A stretch of 64,000 nt of DNA from an uncultured Ruminococcus sp. (GCA_900539835.1 UQDR01000004.1:1-64000); one strand, 5' to 3'. Counted from the first letter of the stretch, positions 42,980-51,372 are shown. The notes: a model not told the origin generated them from the sequence alone. Program-made: numbers and translations.

Positions 42980-43099
42980 ATGAAGAAATATTTAAAGCCA
43001 TCGGCAGAAATTTCAAAATTTGAAATTGAAGATGCAGTTATGATGGAAACCAGCCCGGTTGATCCGGATCCAAGCGGCGGTTGGGGAGACATTCTCTAA
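42980..43099 (+). CDS. 39-residue peptide encoded directly behind the six-module protein
   Basis: ATG 42980 to TAA 43099, with a perfect AAGGAGG 9 bases ahead, 35 bases after the stop of the large gene and before any terminator, so it is on the same mRNA. The peptide opens MKKYLKPSAEISKFEIEDAV, continues MMETSPVDPDPSGG and ends WGDIL. It has no hydrophobic segment and no Cys. The KKYxKP opening followed by an acidic amphipathic stretch and a Gly/Pro/Asp tail looks like a leader-plus-core layout known from small clostridial peptides, but no maturation enzyme is encoded nearby. It could be a RiPP-like precursor, a signalling peptide or a chaperone-like partner. Confidence 0.75.
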   Translation: MKKYLKPSAEISKFEIEDAVMMETSPVDPDPSGGWGDIL

Positions 43100-43401
43100 T
43101 CTGTTAGTTAAATAAAAACGGTAACCCACTTGAGGTTACCGTTTTTTATTTTTAAAGCTAAGCTAAAATGATATATTTTCAAGCTTTTGCAATAAAAAAT
43201 TATGTTTTGTTATAAATCTCCTCAATTATTTGTTATACTGCTAAAAATATTAAGGCTTAATTTATTAAAAAATACAATTGTTTATTAAATAATAATATGT
43301 TATAATTATTAGAAGGCGACATTGTTTTTTATTTTTTTACATTAATATGATATTAAATAATTTATAATTTTTTTGGAGTATAATATAAAGGAGCGGTATT
43401 A
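43100..43401. other. Gene-free stretch before the small XRE gene
   Basis: It contains the strong terminator at 43115-43147 and then very AT-rich DNA. TTGTTT and TATGAT with an 18-base gap near 43324-43353 could be the promoter of the XRE gene, but this is weak. Confidence 0.5.
43115..43147 (+). terminator. Terminator of the six-module protein/peptide unit
   Basis: Stem AAAACGGTAACC / GGTTACCGTTTT with a TTTTTT run, just after the peptide stop. Confidence 0.9.
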
Positions 43402-43623
43402 ATGATTGACATGGTCGAAACGGGAAAAAGGTTAGCTAAGTTCCGACGTAATGCAAATATGACACAGATGGAAGTCGCTGAAAAATTAGGCATCAGCTTT
43501 CAGGCTGTCAGCTACTGGGAACGAGGTAAAACAATGCCTGATATCACCAATTTAGTTGAAATAGCAAACTTATATGATGTCAGTCTGGATGATATTTTAA
43601 ATATTAAGCACCATTCTAAATAA
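43402..43623 (+). CDS. Small XRE-family transcriptional regulator
   Basis: A 73-residue protein that is little more than one Cro/C1 helix-turn-helix: KFRRNANMTQMEVAEKLGIS, FQAVSYWERGKTMPDITNLV, then a helix ending SLDDILNI. RBS AAAGGAG before ATG 43402. A terminator follows at 43665. No partner toxin or operon gene is visible, so it probably acts on a nearby or distant promoter; the six-module gene upstream and the permease gene downstream are candidates. Confidence 0.85.
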   Translation: MIDMVETGKRLAKFRRNANMTQMEVAEKLGISFQAVSYWERGKTMPDITNLVEIANLYDVSLDDILNIKHHSK

Positions 43624-43664
43624 ATATAGATTAGTTTGAACTAAATACATATATATTAGTAGAT

Positions 43665-43699
43665 ACAGGACTGTTTAACATGAACTCTCCTGTTTTTTT
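43665..43699 (+). terminator. Terminator of the small XRE gene
   Basis: Stem ACAGGA (43665-43670) / TCCTGT (43688-43693) followed by a run of T. Confidence 0.65.
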
Positions 43700-43825
43700 A
43701 CTGGTTTTCAATCTATTTAAACCGCATAAAAATTAAATTGTTTTAGATATTTACAAAAAGCAACTTGACTTTTTTCATATTTATTGTATAATAAATTATT
43801 ACTAAAGATAAAATGGGAGAGAAAA

Positions 43826-44677
43826 ATGGCGGAAATTTTACTGGATATTTTTATTGATGCACTGTTAGACACTTTAAAAGTATTGCCTTTCTTGTTGGGC
43901 GTATATATATTAATAGAATACATAGAACACCGTTCTTCCGAAAAATTAGGAAATGCGCTTCGCAAAATGGGTCCTTTCGGATCTGTGGGCGGTGCCGTCC
44001 TGGGTGCAATACCGCAATGCGGATTTTCTGTTGTAGCTTCTAATCTTTTTGCGGGACGGCTTATTTCAATGGGCACCCTTGTAGCTGTATTCATATCAAC
44101 GAGCGATGAAGCAATTCCCATGCTAATATCCAATCCACAAAGCATAGGAGAGCTTTGGAAGTTTATACTTATAAAAACCGTTATTGCTATTATTGCAGGA
44201 ATAGTTGTTGATATTGTAATTAAAGTACTGCATATGGATAAGCAGGAAGAACCTTTCAAGGAAATATGCTCTCACTGTGATTGTGAACATCACGGCATTT
44301 TTCATGCAGCATTGTCACACACTATTGAAATAATTATTTTTATACTCATAGTTAATTTACTTCTTAACGGATTTATGGAATTTGCAGGTACAGAAACGGT
44401 ATCAAAGATTCTAATGACCAACTCAGTTTTTCAACCGCTTATCGCCGGACTTGTAGGGTTTATACCAAACTGTGCAGCGTCGGTGGTTTTAACTCAGCTT
44501 TATATTGAGGGTATTCTTTCTTTTGGTTCAATCATTGCAGGACTTACGACCAGTGCCGGTGTTGGACTTGTCGTGCTTTTTAAAATGAACAAGCATGTTA
44601 AACAAAACCTATTGATTTTGTGGATACTTTACTTCACCGGAGTACTTTCAGGATTGATTGTTAATATTATTATATGA
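43826..44677 (+). CDS. ArsP_2-type putative heavy-metal/arsenic exporter
   Basis: A 283-residue membrane protein with about eight hydrophobic segments. Two related signatures, GAVLGAIPQCGFSVVASNLF and GLVGFIPNCAASVVLTQLYI, show an internal duplication; each has a Cys after Pro in a membrane helix, as in the ArsP_2/DUF2899 permeases. The central loop holds a Cys/His cluster (CSHCDCEHHG) suited to metal binding. Candidate substrates are arsenicals or divalent metals; the family has no firm assignment here. Start ATG 43826 behind GGGAGAG; the extension to 43784 has no site. Terminator follows. Confidence 0.82.
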   Translation: MAEILLDIFIDALLDTLKVLPFLLGVYILIEYIEHRSSEKLGNALRKMGPFGSVGGAVLGAIPQCGFSVVASNLFAGRLISMGTLVAVFISTSDEAIPMLISNPQSIGELWKFILIKTVIAIIAGIVVDIVIKVLHMDKQEEPFKEICSHCDCEHHGIFHAALSHTIEIIIFILIVNLLLNGFMEFAGTETVSKILMTNSVFQPLIAGLVGFIPNCAASVVLTQLYIEGILSFGSIIAGLTTSAGVGLVVLFKMNKHVKQNLLILWILYFTGVLSGLIVNIII

Positions 44678-44678
44678 T

Positions 44679-44713
44679 AAAAAATCGGGTATAAAAAATT
44701 CCCGATTTTTTTA
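44679..44713 (+). terminator. Terminator of the ArsP_2-type gene
   Basis: Stem AAAAATCGGG / CCCGATTTTT with a run of T, directly after the stop. Confidence 0.85.
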
Positions 44714-44750
44714 TACCCCTTCAATATTTTCAATTAACTTTACAAATAAA

Positions 44751-44786
44751 TAAAAAAGCACCCGTTATCATAAATGATAACGGGTG
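44751..44786 (-). terminator. Terminator of the tRNA operon
   Basis: A 13-base stem CACCCGTTATCAT (44759-44771) / ATGATAACGGGTG (44774-44786), followed on the minus strand by CTTTTTTA. Confidence 0.9.
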
Positions 44787-44793
44787 TTAATAA

Positions 44794-44869
44794 TGGAGCG
44801 GATTACGAGGCTCGAACTCGCTACCTCCACCTTGGCAAGGTGGCGCTCTACCAGATGAGCTAAATCCGC
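44794..44869 (-). tRNA. tRNA-Gly (anticodon GCC)
   Basis: A full cloverleaf of 76 bases including encoded CCA. Acceptor GCGGATT / AATCCGC, anticodon loop TTGCCAA, T-loop TTCGAGC. Last of four tRNA genes read from the promoter at 45147-45175. Confidence 0.97.
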
Positions 44870-44875
44870 AATAAT

Positions 44876-44951
44876 TGGTGCCTCCGGACGGAATCGAACC
44901 ATCGACACGGGGATTTTCAGTCCCCTGCTCTACCTACTGAGCTACAGAGGC
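44876..44951 (-). tRNA. tRNA-Phe (anticodon GAA)
   Basis: 76 bases with encoded CCA. Acceptor GCCTCTG / CGGAGGC, anticodon loop CTGAAAA, T-loop TTCGATT. Confidence 0.97.
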
Positions 44952-44957
44952 AACAAT

Positions 44958-45034
44958 TGGCGACCTGAATGGGGCTCGAACCCACGACCTCTAGCGTGAC
45001 AGGCTAGCGTTCTAACCAACTGAACTACCAGGCC
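44958..45034 (-). tRNA. tRNA-Asp (anticodon GTC)
   Basis: 77 bases with encoded CCA and discriminator G. Anticodon stem CTAGC / GCTAG around loop CTGTCAC, T-loop TTCGAGC. Confidence 0.97.
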
Positions 45035-45040
45035 AAAAAT

Positions 45041-45116
45041 TGGTGGGAACAACAGGGCTCGAACCTGTGACCCTCTGCTTGTAAGGCAGATGCTCTCCCA
45101 GCTGAGCTATGCTCCC
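45041..45116 (-). tRNA. tRNA-Val (anticodon TAC)
   Basis: 76 bases with encoded CCA. Acceptor GGGAGCA / TGTTCCC, anticodon loop CTTACAA, T-loop TTCGAGC. First gene of the tRNA operon. Confidence 0.97.
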
Positions 45117-45146
45117 ACTAATTCATTGCGTTCAGCAACATAAATT

Positions 45147-45175
45147 ATTATACTCTATTTATCTGCATTTGTCAA
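45147..45175 (-). promoter_or_regulatory. Promoter of the tRNA operon
   Basis: Exact consensus TTGACA (45175-45170), 17-base spacer, TATAAT (45152-45147), about 30 bases before tRNA-Val. Confidence 0.92.
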
Positions 45176-45267
45176 GAACTTTTTCAAGTTTTTTTGCTGT
45201 TCTACATTTACGACAATTTATTTCAATAAAAGCGCATATAAAATGACAGCTTGCACAATTAAAGAGG

Positions 45268-46191
45268 TTATCCAAGACAAAGCATTTCATCAATGCAAAC
45301 TCTTGCTGATTTTATTTCCTCATCAGTCATTTTTATTTCAAAGGCGCCGCCGCATTCTATTCCCTGACAGCTGTTGAATACATCCATCAATGTGGTCATC
45401 TTCATATTAGGACATATAATTTTTTTAGATAAAATATAGAACTTCTTATTAGGTAAGTCATACTGAAGATGTTCGGCTATGCTTATTTCAGTGCCAATTA
45501 TGAATTCCTCAGCGTCAGATCCCTTAGCAAACTCCATAATGCCGGAAGTTGAACCAACATAATCAGCTTTTTCCGCAACAGCCGGAACACATTCCGGATG
45601 AACTAAAACCAACGCATTCGGATGCTTAGCCTTTGCAGCCATTAAGTCCTCAAGGGTTACAGCCGCATGAACAGGACATCCTCCCTGAAGCAGTTTTATA
45701 TCCTTTTCAGGAACTTCCTTCTGAACAAAGCTTCCCAAATTACAATCGGGAATAAACAAAATTTTTTCATCTTTCATTGCTTTTACTATTTTTACAGCTG
45801 ATGAAGAAGTCACACATACGTCACATACTCTTTTCAGCTTTGCAGTTGTATTTATGTAAGCAACGACTTTACGCTCAGGATCCTGCTTCTTTATTGCTTC
45901 AATCATTTCAGGCTCCATTTGTTCTGCCATAGGACAGCCTGCTTCAGAATTGGCAAGATAAACATTCTTTTCAGGTGAAAGCATTTTAGCCGTTTCCGCC
46001 ATAAAATGAACCCCGCAAAACAATATATTCGCATTAGGCGCTGTTTGTGCTACACGGCTTAGCTGAAAAGAATCACCTACAAAATCGGCAATTTCAACTA
46101 TTTCTCTTGCCTGATAGCTATGTGCAAGAATACAAATATCCTTTTCCTTTTTCAGCTTAAGTATTTTTTCCTGAACGTCCTTTATCATCAT
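45268..46191 (-). CDS. nadA: Quinolinate synthase
   Basis: A 307-residue 4Fe-4S enzyme forming quinolinate from iminoaspartate and dihydroxyacetone phosphate in NAD synthesis. Seen: LAHSYQAREIVEIADFVGDS, LFCGVHFMAETAKMLSPEK, NSEAGCPMAEQM, VVAYINTTAKLK, FIPDCNLGSF, HPECVPAVAEKADYVGSTSG and IECGGAFEI, so the cluster cysteines are present. It is of normal length. Two adjacent ATGs (46191, 46188) are possible starts behind AAAGGTG. The usual partners nadB and nadC are not next to it. Confidence 0.95.
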   Translation of the reverse strand: MMIKDVQEKILKLKKEKDICILAHSYQAREIVEIADFVGDSFQLSRVAQTAPNANILFCGVHFMAETAKMLSPEKNVYLANSEAGCPMAEQMEPEMIEAIKKQDPERKVVAYINTTAKLKRVCDVCVTSSSAVKIVKAMKDEKILFIPDCNLGSFVQKEVPEKDIKLLQGGCPVHAAVTLEDLMAAKAKHPNALVLVHPECVPAVAEKADYVGSTSGIMEFAKGSDAEEFIIGTEISIAEHLQYDLPNKKFYILSKKIICPNMKMTTLMDVFNSCQGIECGGAFEIKMTDEEIKSARVCIDEMLCLG

Positions 46192-46207
46192 ATCACCTTT
46201 TTCATGA

Positions 46208-46235
46208 ATAATAAGTTAATTGTCTTAGAAGTCAA
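46208..46235 (-). promoter_or_regulatory. Promoter of nadA
   Basis: TTGACT (46235-46230), 16-base spacer, TATTAT (46213-46208). Confidence 0.5.
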
Positions 46236-46247
46236 TAAATCAAATAA

Positions 46248-47315
46248 TTAATACTCCACATAGAATTTAAATCTGGGATTTCCGTCAGAGTCCTTTCCGA
46301 TTGCTTCGGCCCTTTTAATTGTAATAGGTCTTTCAGGCGAAGAAAGGCTGCCGTCCGAGCCATGATCACGTTCAATTTTCAAAAAGTCATCAATAACTAC
46401 CATACCCTGTGTAACCTTACCGAATGCGGCATACTGACCGTCCATGAACTTACAGTTGTCGTCATAACAAATAAAAAATTTACTGCTTGCGCTGTTAGGA
46501 TCGTTGGGAAGTCTGTCCATAGAAACCGTACCCTTAGTATGAGACAGCCTGTTATCTATTCCGTTTTGCATAAATTCGCCTTTTATTGTATTTGACGAGC
46601 CGCCTGTACCGTCGTTGTTAGGATCGCCCGTTTCAGCAAGGAAATTTTTTATAACACGATAAAACTGCAAGCCGTTATAAAAGCCGTCATTAACAAGCTT
46701 TTCAAAGTTCTTGCAGGTTAATGGTGCATGATTAGGATAGGTCGTAATAACGAAAGCTTTTTCATTTTCTGTTATTGTAACGCTGGAATCACTTCCGGGA
46801 TTTTCGCTATTAGCAGAACTATTGTTATTCCCATTACTTCCGCCGTTTTCATTGTTTCCGCTTGAACTGCTGTCAGAAGAACCGTTTCCGCTTTGATTGT
46901 CTGAAGCTGCTCCGCCGTTATTGCCGCCATTATTAGAGTTACCTAATAAATCTTTATCAACCTTAACTCCGCTGCTCATCTCAAAAATCTGCACTAAAAT
47001 CTCATTTAATGCTGAATTACTGTTTCCGTTATTTGAAGAAGCATTGCTGCCGCCCTGTTCAGAATTCGCATTAGCCGAATCGTTATCAGATGAATTCTTA
47101 TCACCGGAATTTTTACTGTCAGAATTTATTGCATCTCCGCCAAAACCGCTGTTATCCTTATTATCCGACAAGTCCGATTCATCTTTATTCTGATAAGAGT
47201 TTAAACCAGATGAAGATACATCCTTATCGTCAACTTCTTTTCCACATGCCGAAACAAGTCCCATTACAAAAACAATACACATAAAAAACGGGAATATTTT
47301 CTTTATCTGTTTCAT
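46248..47315 (-). CDS. Cyclophilin-type peptidyl-prolyl isomerase lipoprotein
   Basis: A 355-residue lipoprotein. The signal peptide ends in the lipobox LVSAC (Cys24). Residues about 28-175 form a very low-complexity Ser/Asn/Gly/Asp tether, broken by one short ordered stretch near 105-125. The cyclophilin domain covers about 180-345 with NHAPLTCKNFEKLVNDGFYN, LQFYRVIKNFLAETGDPNND and FMDGQYAAFGKV. The catalytic Arg is kept (FYRVI), but the Gln of FMIQGGD is Glu. It probably folds exported proteins at the wall side of the membrane. Monocistronic. Confidence 0.9.
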   Translation of the reverse strand: MKQIKKIFPFFMCIVFVMGLVSACGKEVDDKDVSSSGLNSYQNKDESDLSDNKDNSGFGGDAINSDSKNSGDKNSSDNDSANANSEQGGSNASSNNGNSNSALNEILVQIFEMSSGVKVDKDLLGNSNNGGNNGGAASDNQSGNGSSDSSSSGNNENGGSNGNNNSSANSENPGSDSSVTITENEKAFVITTYPNHAPLTCKNFEKLVNDGFYNGLQFYRVIKNFLAETGDPNNDGTGGSSNTIKGEFMQNGIDNRLSHTKGTVSMDRLPNDPNSASSKFFICYDDNCKFMDGQYAAFGKVTQGMVVIDDFLKIERDHGSDGSLSSPERPITIKRAEAIGKDSDGNPRFKFYVEY

Positions 47316-47395
47316 TCAGAATCTATCCTTTCTGATTTTCACACAATGTCGTTTTGTTGAATTTAATTTTATTATACACCCATGCACTATATTTG

Positions 47396-47911
47396 TCAAT
47401 TGCTGTTGTCCAGGATAAAACGCCACTTTTTATCTCTGAATTCTTCCGTCGCATATGCTATTCCTACTCTGGTATCAGTATGATATGAATGCTCTTTTTC
47501 ATCATCCTCGATCCAAATCTGTGAATTTTCTATAAGCGATTTTAAATTCTGTTCTCCTGTTACTCCTAATGCCTTAGTTAATTTTGCAGGTCCGTTAAAA
47601 TTCTCCCCTGCACGGAAAAGCACAGCTTGAGGCGTTTCCTCATCGCCTGTAACAACATTCATAAGCCAGTGCATTCCATAGCAAAGATATACATAAATCA
47701 CACCGCTTTTTCCATATAGAACCTCAGTACGTTTTGTTCTTCCTTTATGAGCATGGCAGGCAGTATCCTCTTCACCTCGGTAAGCTTCCGTTTCAGTAAT
47801 TCTGATTCTTATTTCCTGTCCTTTTATATTTGAAACAATGATTTTTCCAACTAAATCAGGAGCAACATCCAGAACATCTCTATGAAAAAATTCTTCGCCC
47901 AGCCTTTTCAT
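47396..47911 (-). CDS. mag: DNA-3-methyladenine glycosylase (AAG/MPG family)
   Basis: A 171-residue base-excision glycosylase of the mammalian AAG type. Signature segments: LGEEFFHRDVLDVAPDLVGK, RITETEAYRGEEDTACHAHK, YGKSGVIYVYLCYGMHWLMN, ETPQAVLFRAG and the C-terminal DTRVGIAYATEEFRDKKWRF. The catalytic Glu of TETEAYRG is present. It is somewhat shorter than the 190-200 residues common in bacteria but all motifs are intact. RBS AGGATGTGAG. Confidence 0.93.
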   Translation of the reverse strand: MKRLGEEFFHRDVLDVAPDLVGKIIVSNIKGQEIRIRITETEAYRGEEDTACHAHKGRTKRTEVLYGKSGVIYVYLCYGMHWLMNVVTGDEETPQAVLFRAGENFNGPAKLTKALGVTGEQNLKSLIENSQIWIEDDEKEHSYHTDTRVGIAYATEEFRDKKWRFILDNSN

Positions 47912-47970
47912 CTTCTCACATCCTAATTATAAATATATTTCTATTATACAATAATTTGTGTATTTTTTCA

Positions 47971-48000
47971 ATAAAAAAAGCTTTCCTATTTTGGAAAGCC
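47971..48000 (-). terminator. Terminator of the trmK-nif3-rqcH operon
   Basis: Stem GCTTTCC (47980-47986) / GGAAAGC (47993-47999), followed on the minus strand by TTTTTTTATT. Confidence 0.85.
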
Positions 48001-48035
48001 TTTAATTATATTTACCGCCGAATAAATTTTCAGTC

Positions 48036-49793
48036 CTATTTTTTTACCCTCAGCCTTTCAATCAGCTCATCATCAGGAGTAACAAACAAAGTTTTATTAT
48101 TTGTGAAAATAACCATTCCCGGCTTTGCACCAACCGGCTTCTTCACATTTTTTATAAATGCATAATCCACAGGAACCTGAGATGAATTCTTTGCCTTTGA
48201 ATGATATGCTGCAATCACAGCTGCTTCAATAATAGTTGTTTCAGGCGGCTGTTCTCCTTTACACGAGATTACAGTATGAGAACCCGTAATATTTTTAGTA
48301 TGAAACCAAATATCCGTTTTTTCTGAATCCTTACAAGTCAGCTTATCATTCTGCTTATTATTTCTGCCTACCCTTATTTCAAATCCATCAGATGACAAAA
48401 ACCTTATCGGCGGAAGTCCCTTAGGAGGCTTACCTTTTATTTTCGAGCGCTTTATATAACCCTGTTCTGCCAGTTCAGAACGAAGCTCAGCAATATCACC
48501 CTCAGTTGACGCCCTTGTAAGAGAATCAAATACCGAATCAATATATTCAAGCTCCTGCTCGCCCTCTTTTATCAGCCCTGTAAGCTTCTTTTCAGCCGTA
48601 TCTGCCTTTCTGTATTCCCTATAATACTTCTGAGCATTCTGAGACGGCGTCAGTCTCTTATCCATTGGAATATTAACTGTCGGCAAATTCGGATCGTAAT
48701 AGTCCTGAACACAAGCTTCTCCCTGCCCCTTTTCCAATTGATAAAGATTTGCCATAAGAAGATCACCGTATTTTTTCAGCTTATCTCTCTGAGCGCAGTC
48801 TTTTAACTCCTCACGCTGGTTAGCCGTACGCCTTGAAATACGGTCTGATGTATTGATAAGCAGCTTAAATAAATCCTGTGCCTTCTGCTTCATTCTTGCA
48901 ATATTATCCCTTTCGGAATAGAAATAATCAAGCACCTCACAAGGTGAATCAAATTGTTTCGTAACCATAAGATTACCATACTGAGTTATATCAGTAAAGC
49001 AAAAATCTTTAAGAAGCCCCTCCTTGCTTTTAAGAACTGTATATCTATTACTGCCCGACTTAATATCCATTGCCGTCTTTTTCAAGTAGAATGCAAGTCT
49101 GTCAAAATGCTCTTCTGTCATATCTTCAACTGACAATTCCTGTCCCCTTGCTGTATAAAACTCAGCTTCACGAGCGAAAACGGGCGATATACCTTCAATC
49201 GTTTTCATTAGGGCTTTAGGCAGACTTTGTTTAGGATAGTCTTTTACTGCTTCGCAAATCACCCTGCTGTCATCATCAAGAAGCGACAAACGCTCATCTC
49301 TCGGCGGCAATGTATATGTCATACCGGGAAGAACCATTCTGACCGCCGACATATCCTGTCCCACACGCTTTATGCTGTCAACGATTTTACCGTCAGAATT
49401 TATTAAAATAAGATTAGAATGCCTGCCCATAATCTCCATTGCAAGAGTGAATCGGCATATATCTCCCATTTCATTTGCTGAGTCAAAATCAAAATAAAGT
49501 ATACGCTCAAAGCCGTCCTGTCTTATGTCAATGAGCTTTCCCGAAGAAAGATGCTTTCTCATAAACATACAGAACATCGGCGGCGTTTTAGGATTTTCAA
49601 TTTCGGCTTTTGTAATGTGAACTCTCGCCGTTCCGGCTCCTGTATTAAACAGCAGCTTGTGTGCACCCTCACGGGTTCTTATGGTAAAAAGTATTTCTTC
49701 TCTTGATGGCTGATGTATTTTTTCAACACGTCCTCCCACAAGAGAAAAAAGACGCTCTTTTACCAAGCCTAAAAAAACTCCGTCCAAAGCCAT
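48036..49793 (-). CDS. rqcH: Ribosome quality control protein RqcH (NFACT family)
   Basis: A 585-residue protein that binds stalled 50S subunits and recruits tRNA-Ala to add degradation tails. The N-terminal NFACT-N domain opens MALDGVFLGLVKERLFSLVG and GGRVEKIHQPSREEILF. A long coiled coil follows at about 290-430 (NIARMKQKAQDLFKLLINTS and after). The NFACT-R domain has DIWFHTKNITGSHTVISCKG and VPVDYAFIKNVKKPVGAKPG. In pathogens the same family is described as fibronectin-binding protein FbpA. It is the last gene after trmK and nif3. Confidence 0.95.
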   Translation of the reverse strand: MALDGVFLGLVKERLFSLVGGRVEKIHQPSREEILFTIRTREGAHKLLFNTGAGTARVHITKAEIENPKTPPMFCMFMRKHLSSGKLIDIRQDGFERILYFDFDSANEMGDICRFTLAMEIMGRHSNLILINSDGKIVDSIKRVGQDMSAVRMVLPGMTYTLPPRDERLSLLDDDSRVICEAVKDYPKQSLPKALMKTIEGISPVFAREAEFYTARGQELSVEDMTEEHFDRLAFYLKKTAMDIKSGSNRYTVLKSKEGLLKDFCFTDITQYGNLMVTKQFDSPCEVLDYFYSERDNIARMKQKAQDLFKLLINTSDRISRRTANQREELKDCAQRDKLKKYGDLLMANLYQLEKGQGEACVQDYYDPNLPTVNIPMDKRLTPSQNAQKYYREYRKADTAEKKLTGLIKEGEQELEYIDSVFDSLTRASTEGDIAELRSELAEQGYIKRSKIKGKPPKGLPPIRFLSSDGFEIRVGRNNKQNDKLTCKDSEKTDIWFHTKNITGSHTVISCKGEQPPETTIIEAAVIAAYHSKAKNSSQVPVDYAFIKNVKKPVGAKPGMVIFTNNKTLFVTPDDELIERLRVKK

Positions 49794-49821
49794 TTATGTG
49801 TATTCCTTTCGGTAATAATGA

Positions 49822-50589
49822 TCAAATTTCGTATGATGTAACGTCCTTGTTTGACTGTGCTGTGGAAATATCCAATGTGGGATATTTCTCCGTCAGTTTG
49901 TTTTTAATAAAATCAAAAAAAATATTCTCAGTATAAAAGTGCCCGGCGTCCACAAGACAAATATCATTGTTATATGCTTCTATAAAAACATCATGCTTAA
50001 TATCGCCTGTAATATATGCGTCAATATTTTTGCTTATAACAAAAGGCAGGAAGCTGCCTCCGCTTCCTGAGCATACTGCAATACTCTTTATAGGCTTATC
50101 AGTATCCACATACCGAACAACGCTGTTCCCCAGCCTCTGTTTTATTCTTTTTGCAAGAGCATTAGGCATTAGCTCGCCCTCACATTCACATACATATCCG
50201 ATTGAACTGCCGTTTTCTTCCGCAAGCGGTTCTACCGGTTCAAGCCCCAGCCTCTCGCAGAGAATATCATTCATTCCGTCTTTGGCAACGTCAAAATTGG
50301 TATGCATGCAAATCGCACTGATATCATTTTTAGCAAGAATCACGGCAGGATTATCCGGTTTCAACTTTTTAAGTCCCGTAAATATAACAGGATGATGAGA
50401 AATAACCAAATCACAGCCTTTTTCCGCCGCTTCCCTTGCAACGCTTTTAGTTATATCAAGTGCAAACAAAATCTTTATGACCGCCTTTTCTCCGCTTCCC
50501 ACAATAATCCCGCTGTTATCATAGCCTTCCTGTAAGGAAAACGGAGCGATTTTATCTATTTCGTAATATATATCCTTAACTGTCACCAT
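49822..50589 (-). CDS. Nif3-like dinuclear metal centre protein
   Basis: A 255-residue NIF3/YqfO protein (GTP cyclohydrolase I type 2 family) that forms toroidal hexamers around a two-metal site. Metal-ligand motifs are visible: LVISHHPVIFTGLKKL, CMHTNFDVAKDGMNDI and LVDAGHFYTENIFF. It lacks the PII-like insert of longer members. Function is unsettled. ATG 50589 is right behind the trmK stop (50591) with AGGGGTG ahead, so the two genes are coupled, a pairing common in Firmicutes. Confidence 0.92.
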   Translation of the reverse strand: MVTVKDIYYEIDKIAPFSLQEGYDNSGIIVGSGEKAVIKILFALDITKSVAREAAEKGCDLVISHHPVIFTGLKKLKPDNPAVILAKNDISAICMHTNFDVAKDGMNDILCERLGLEPVEPLAEENGSSIGYVCECEGELMPNALAKRIKQRLGNSVVRYVDTDKPIKSIAVCSGSGGSFLPFVISKNIDAYITGDIKHDVFIEAYNNDICLVDAGHFYTENIFFDFIKNKLTEKYPTLDISTAQSNKDVTSYEI

Positions 50590-50590
50590 T

Positions 50591-51268
50591 TCAAACACCC
50601 CTCAGCAGGACTTCTGCCGCTTTAAGCATTACTTCACCCTGCTCTTTTTTATCCAAAGATTTTAACATGCCTATACCTGCTGTTTTCAAACGATTCGCCT
50701 GCATTTTAAGATATGCTCTCCCGCTTTCATCTTCATCGCTTACACGTCCGCCGTATAAATACCTGTCATCACAGTGATAATCAGGCTTGCCTCCTATAAA
50801 TGAAGCCTGCATAACCGAATAAACAAAATCTCCGTCTTCACAGGCAAGTTCTTTTGTAACATAAAATCCATTATCATAAAGCCATTTTCTTAACGTTTGA
50901 CTTTTGGTCATCGGCTGTAAAACGAGATTCACAGGGTTATTCCTGTCCTTCAGCCACGGACATTTTTCAATCAGCCTTACAATAAGCTCTCCGCCCATTC
51001 CTGCCATAATTACATCCGTTATCCCATCGCTTTGAATTTCATCCAAACCATCTGATAGAACAATTTTTATATTCTCTTGAAGACCAGCCTTTTCCACAGT
51101 TTTCAAAGCTGCATTCAAAGGCTTTTCATTGATGTCACAGGCAATTACCTCAGAGCATATTCCCTGAGAAATCAGATGAACTGCAAGATAACCATGATCT
51201 GTTCCTACATCAACAGCCTTTATCCCCTTGACTAATTGAGCACAGGTCATCAATCTGTTATCTGTCAC
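50591..51268 (-). CDS. trmK: tRNA (adenine-22-N1)-methyltransferase
   Basis: A 225-residue SAM-dependent enzyme methylating A22 of bacterial tRNAs. Motifs: VKGIKAVDVGTDHGYLAVHL (SAM site), VIACDINEKPLNAALKTVEK, DVIMAGMGGELIVRLIEKCP and LVLQPMTKSQTLRKWLYDNG. The GTG at 51268 is spaced 9 bases from AAAGGAG; the ATG at 51277 sits directly on that site. First gene of trmK-nif3-rqcH. Confidence 0.93.
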   Translation of the reverse strand: MTDNRLMTCAQLVKGIKAVDVGTDHGYLAVHLISQGICSEVIACDINEKPLNAALKTVEKAGLQENIKIVLSDGLDEIQSDGITDVIMAGMGGELIVRLIEKCPWLKDRNNPVNLVLQPMTKSQTLRKWLYDNGFYVTKELACEDGDFVYSVMQASFIGGKPDYHCDDRYLYGGRVSDEDESGRAYLKMQANRLKTAGIGMLKSLDKKEQGEVMLKAAEVLLRGV

Positions 51269-51314
51269 AGAAATCATCTCCTTTTTATTATTTCAAATAT
51301 GCTGATTTAATCAA

Positions 51315-51347
51315 CTAAAAACAAACGCTGTCCGAATCCGAACAGCG
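51315..51347 (-). terminator. Terminator of the DUF1858 gene
   Basis: Stem CGCTGTTCGG / CCGAACAGCG type (about 51326-51347), followed on the minus strand by TTTGTTTTT. Confidence 0.75.
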
Positions 51348-51372
51348 TCTTATCTCTTTAAATCTCACCAAA

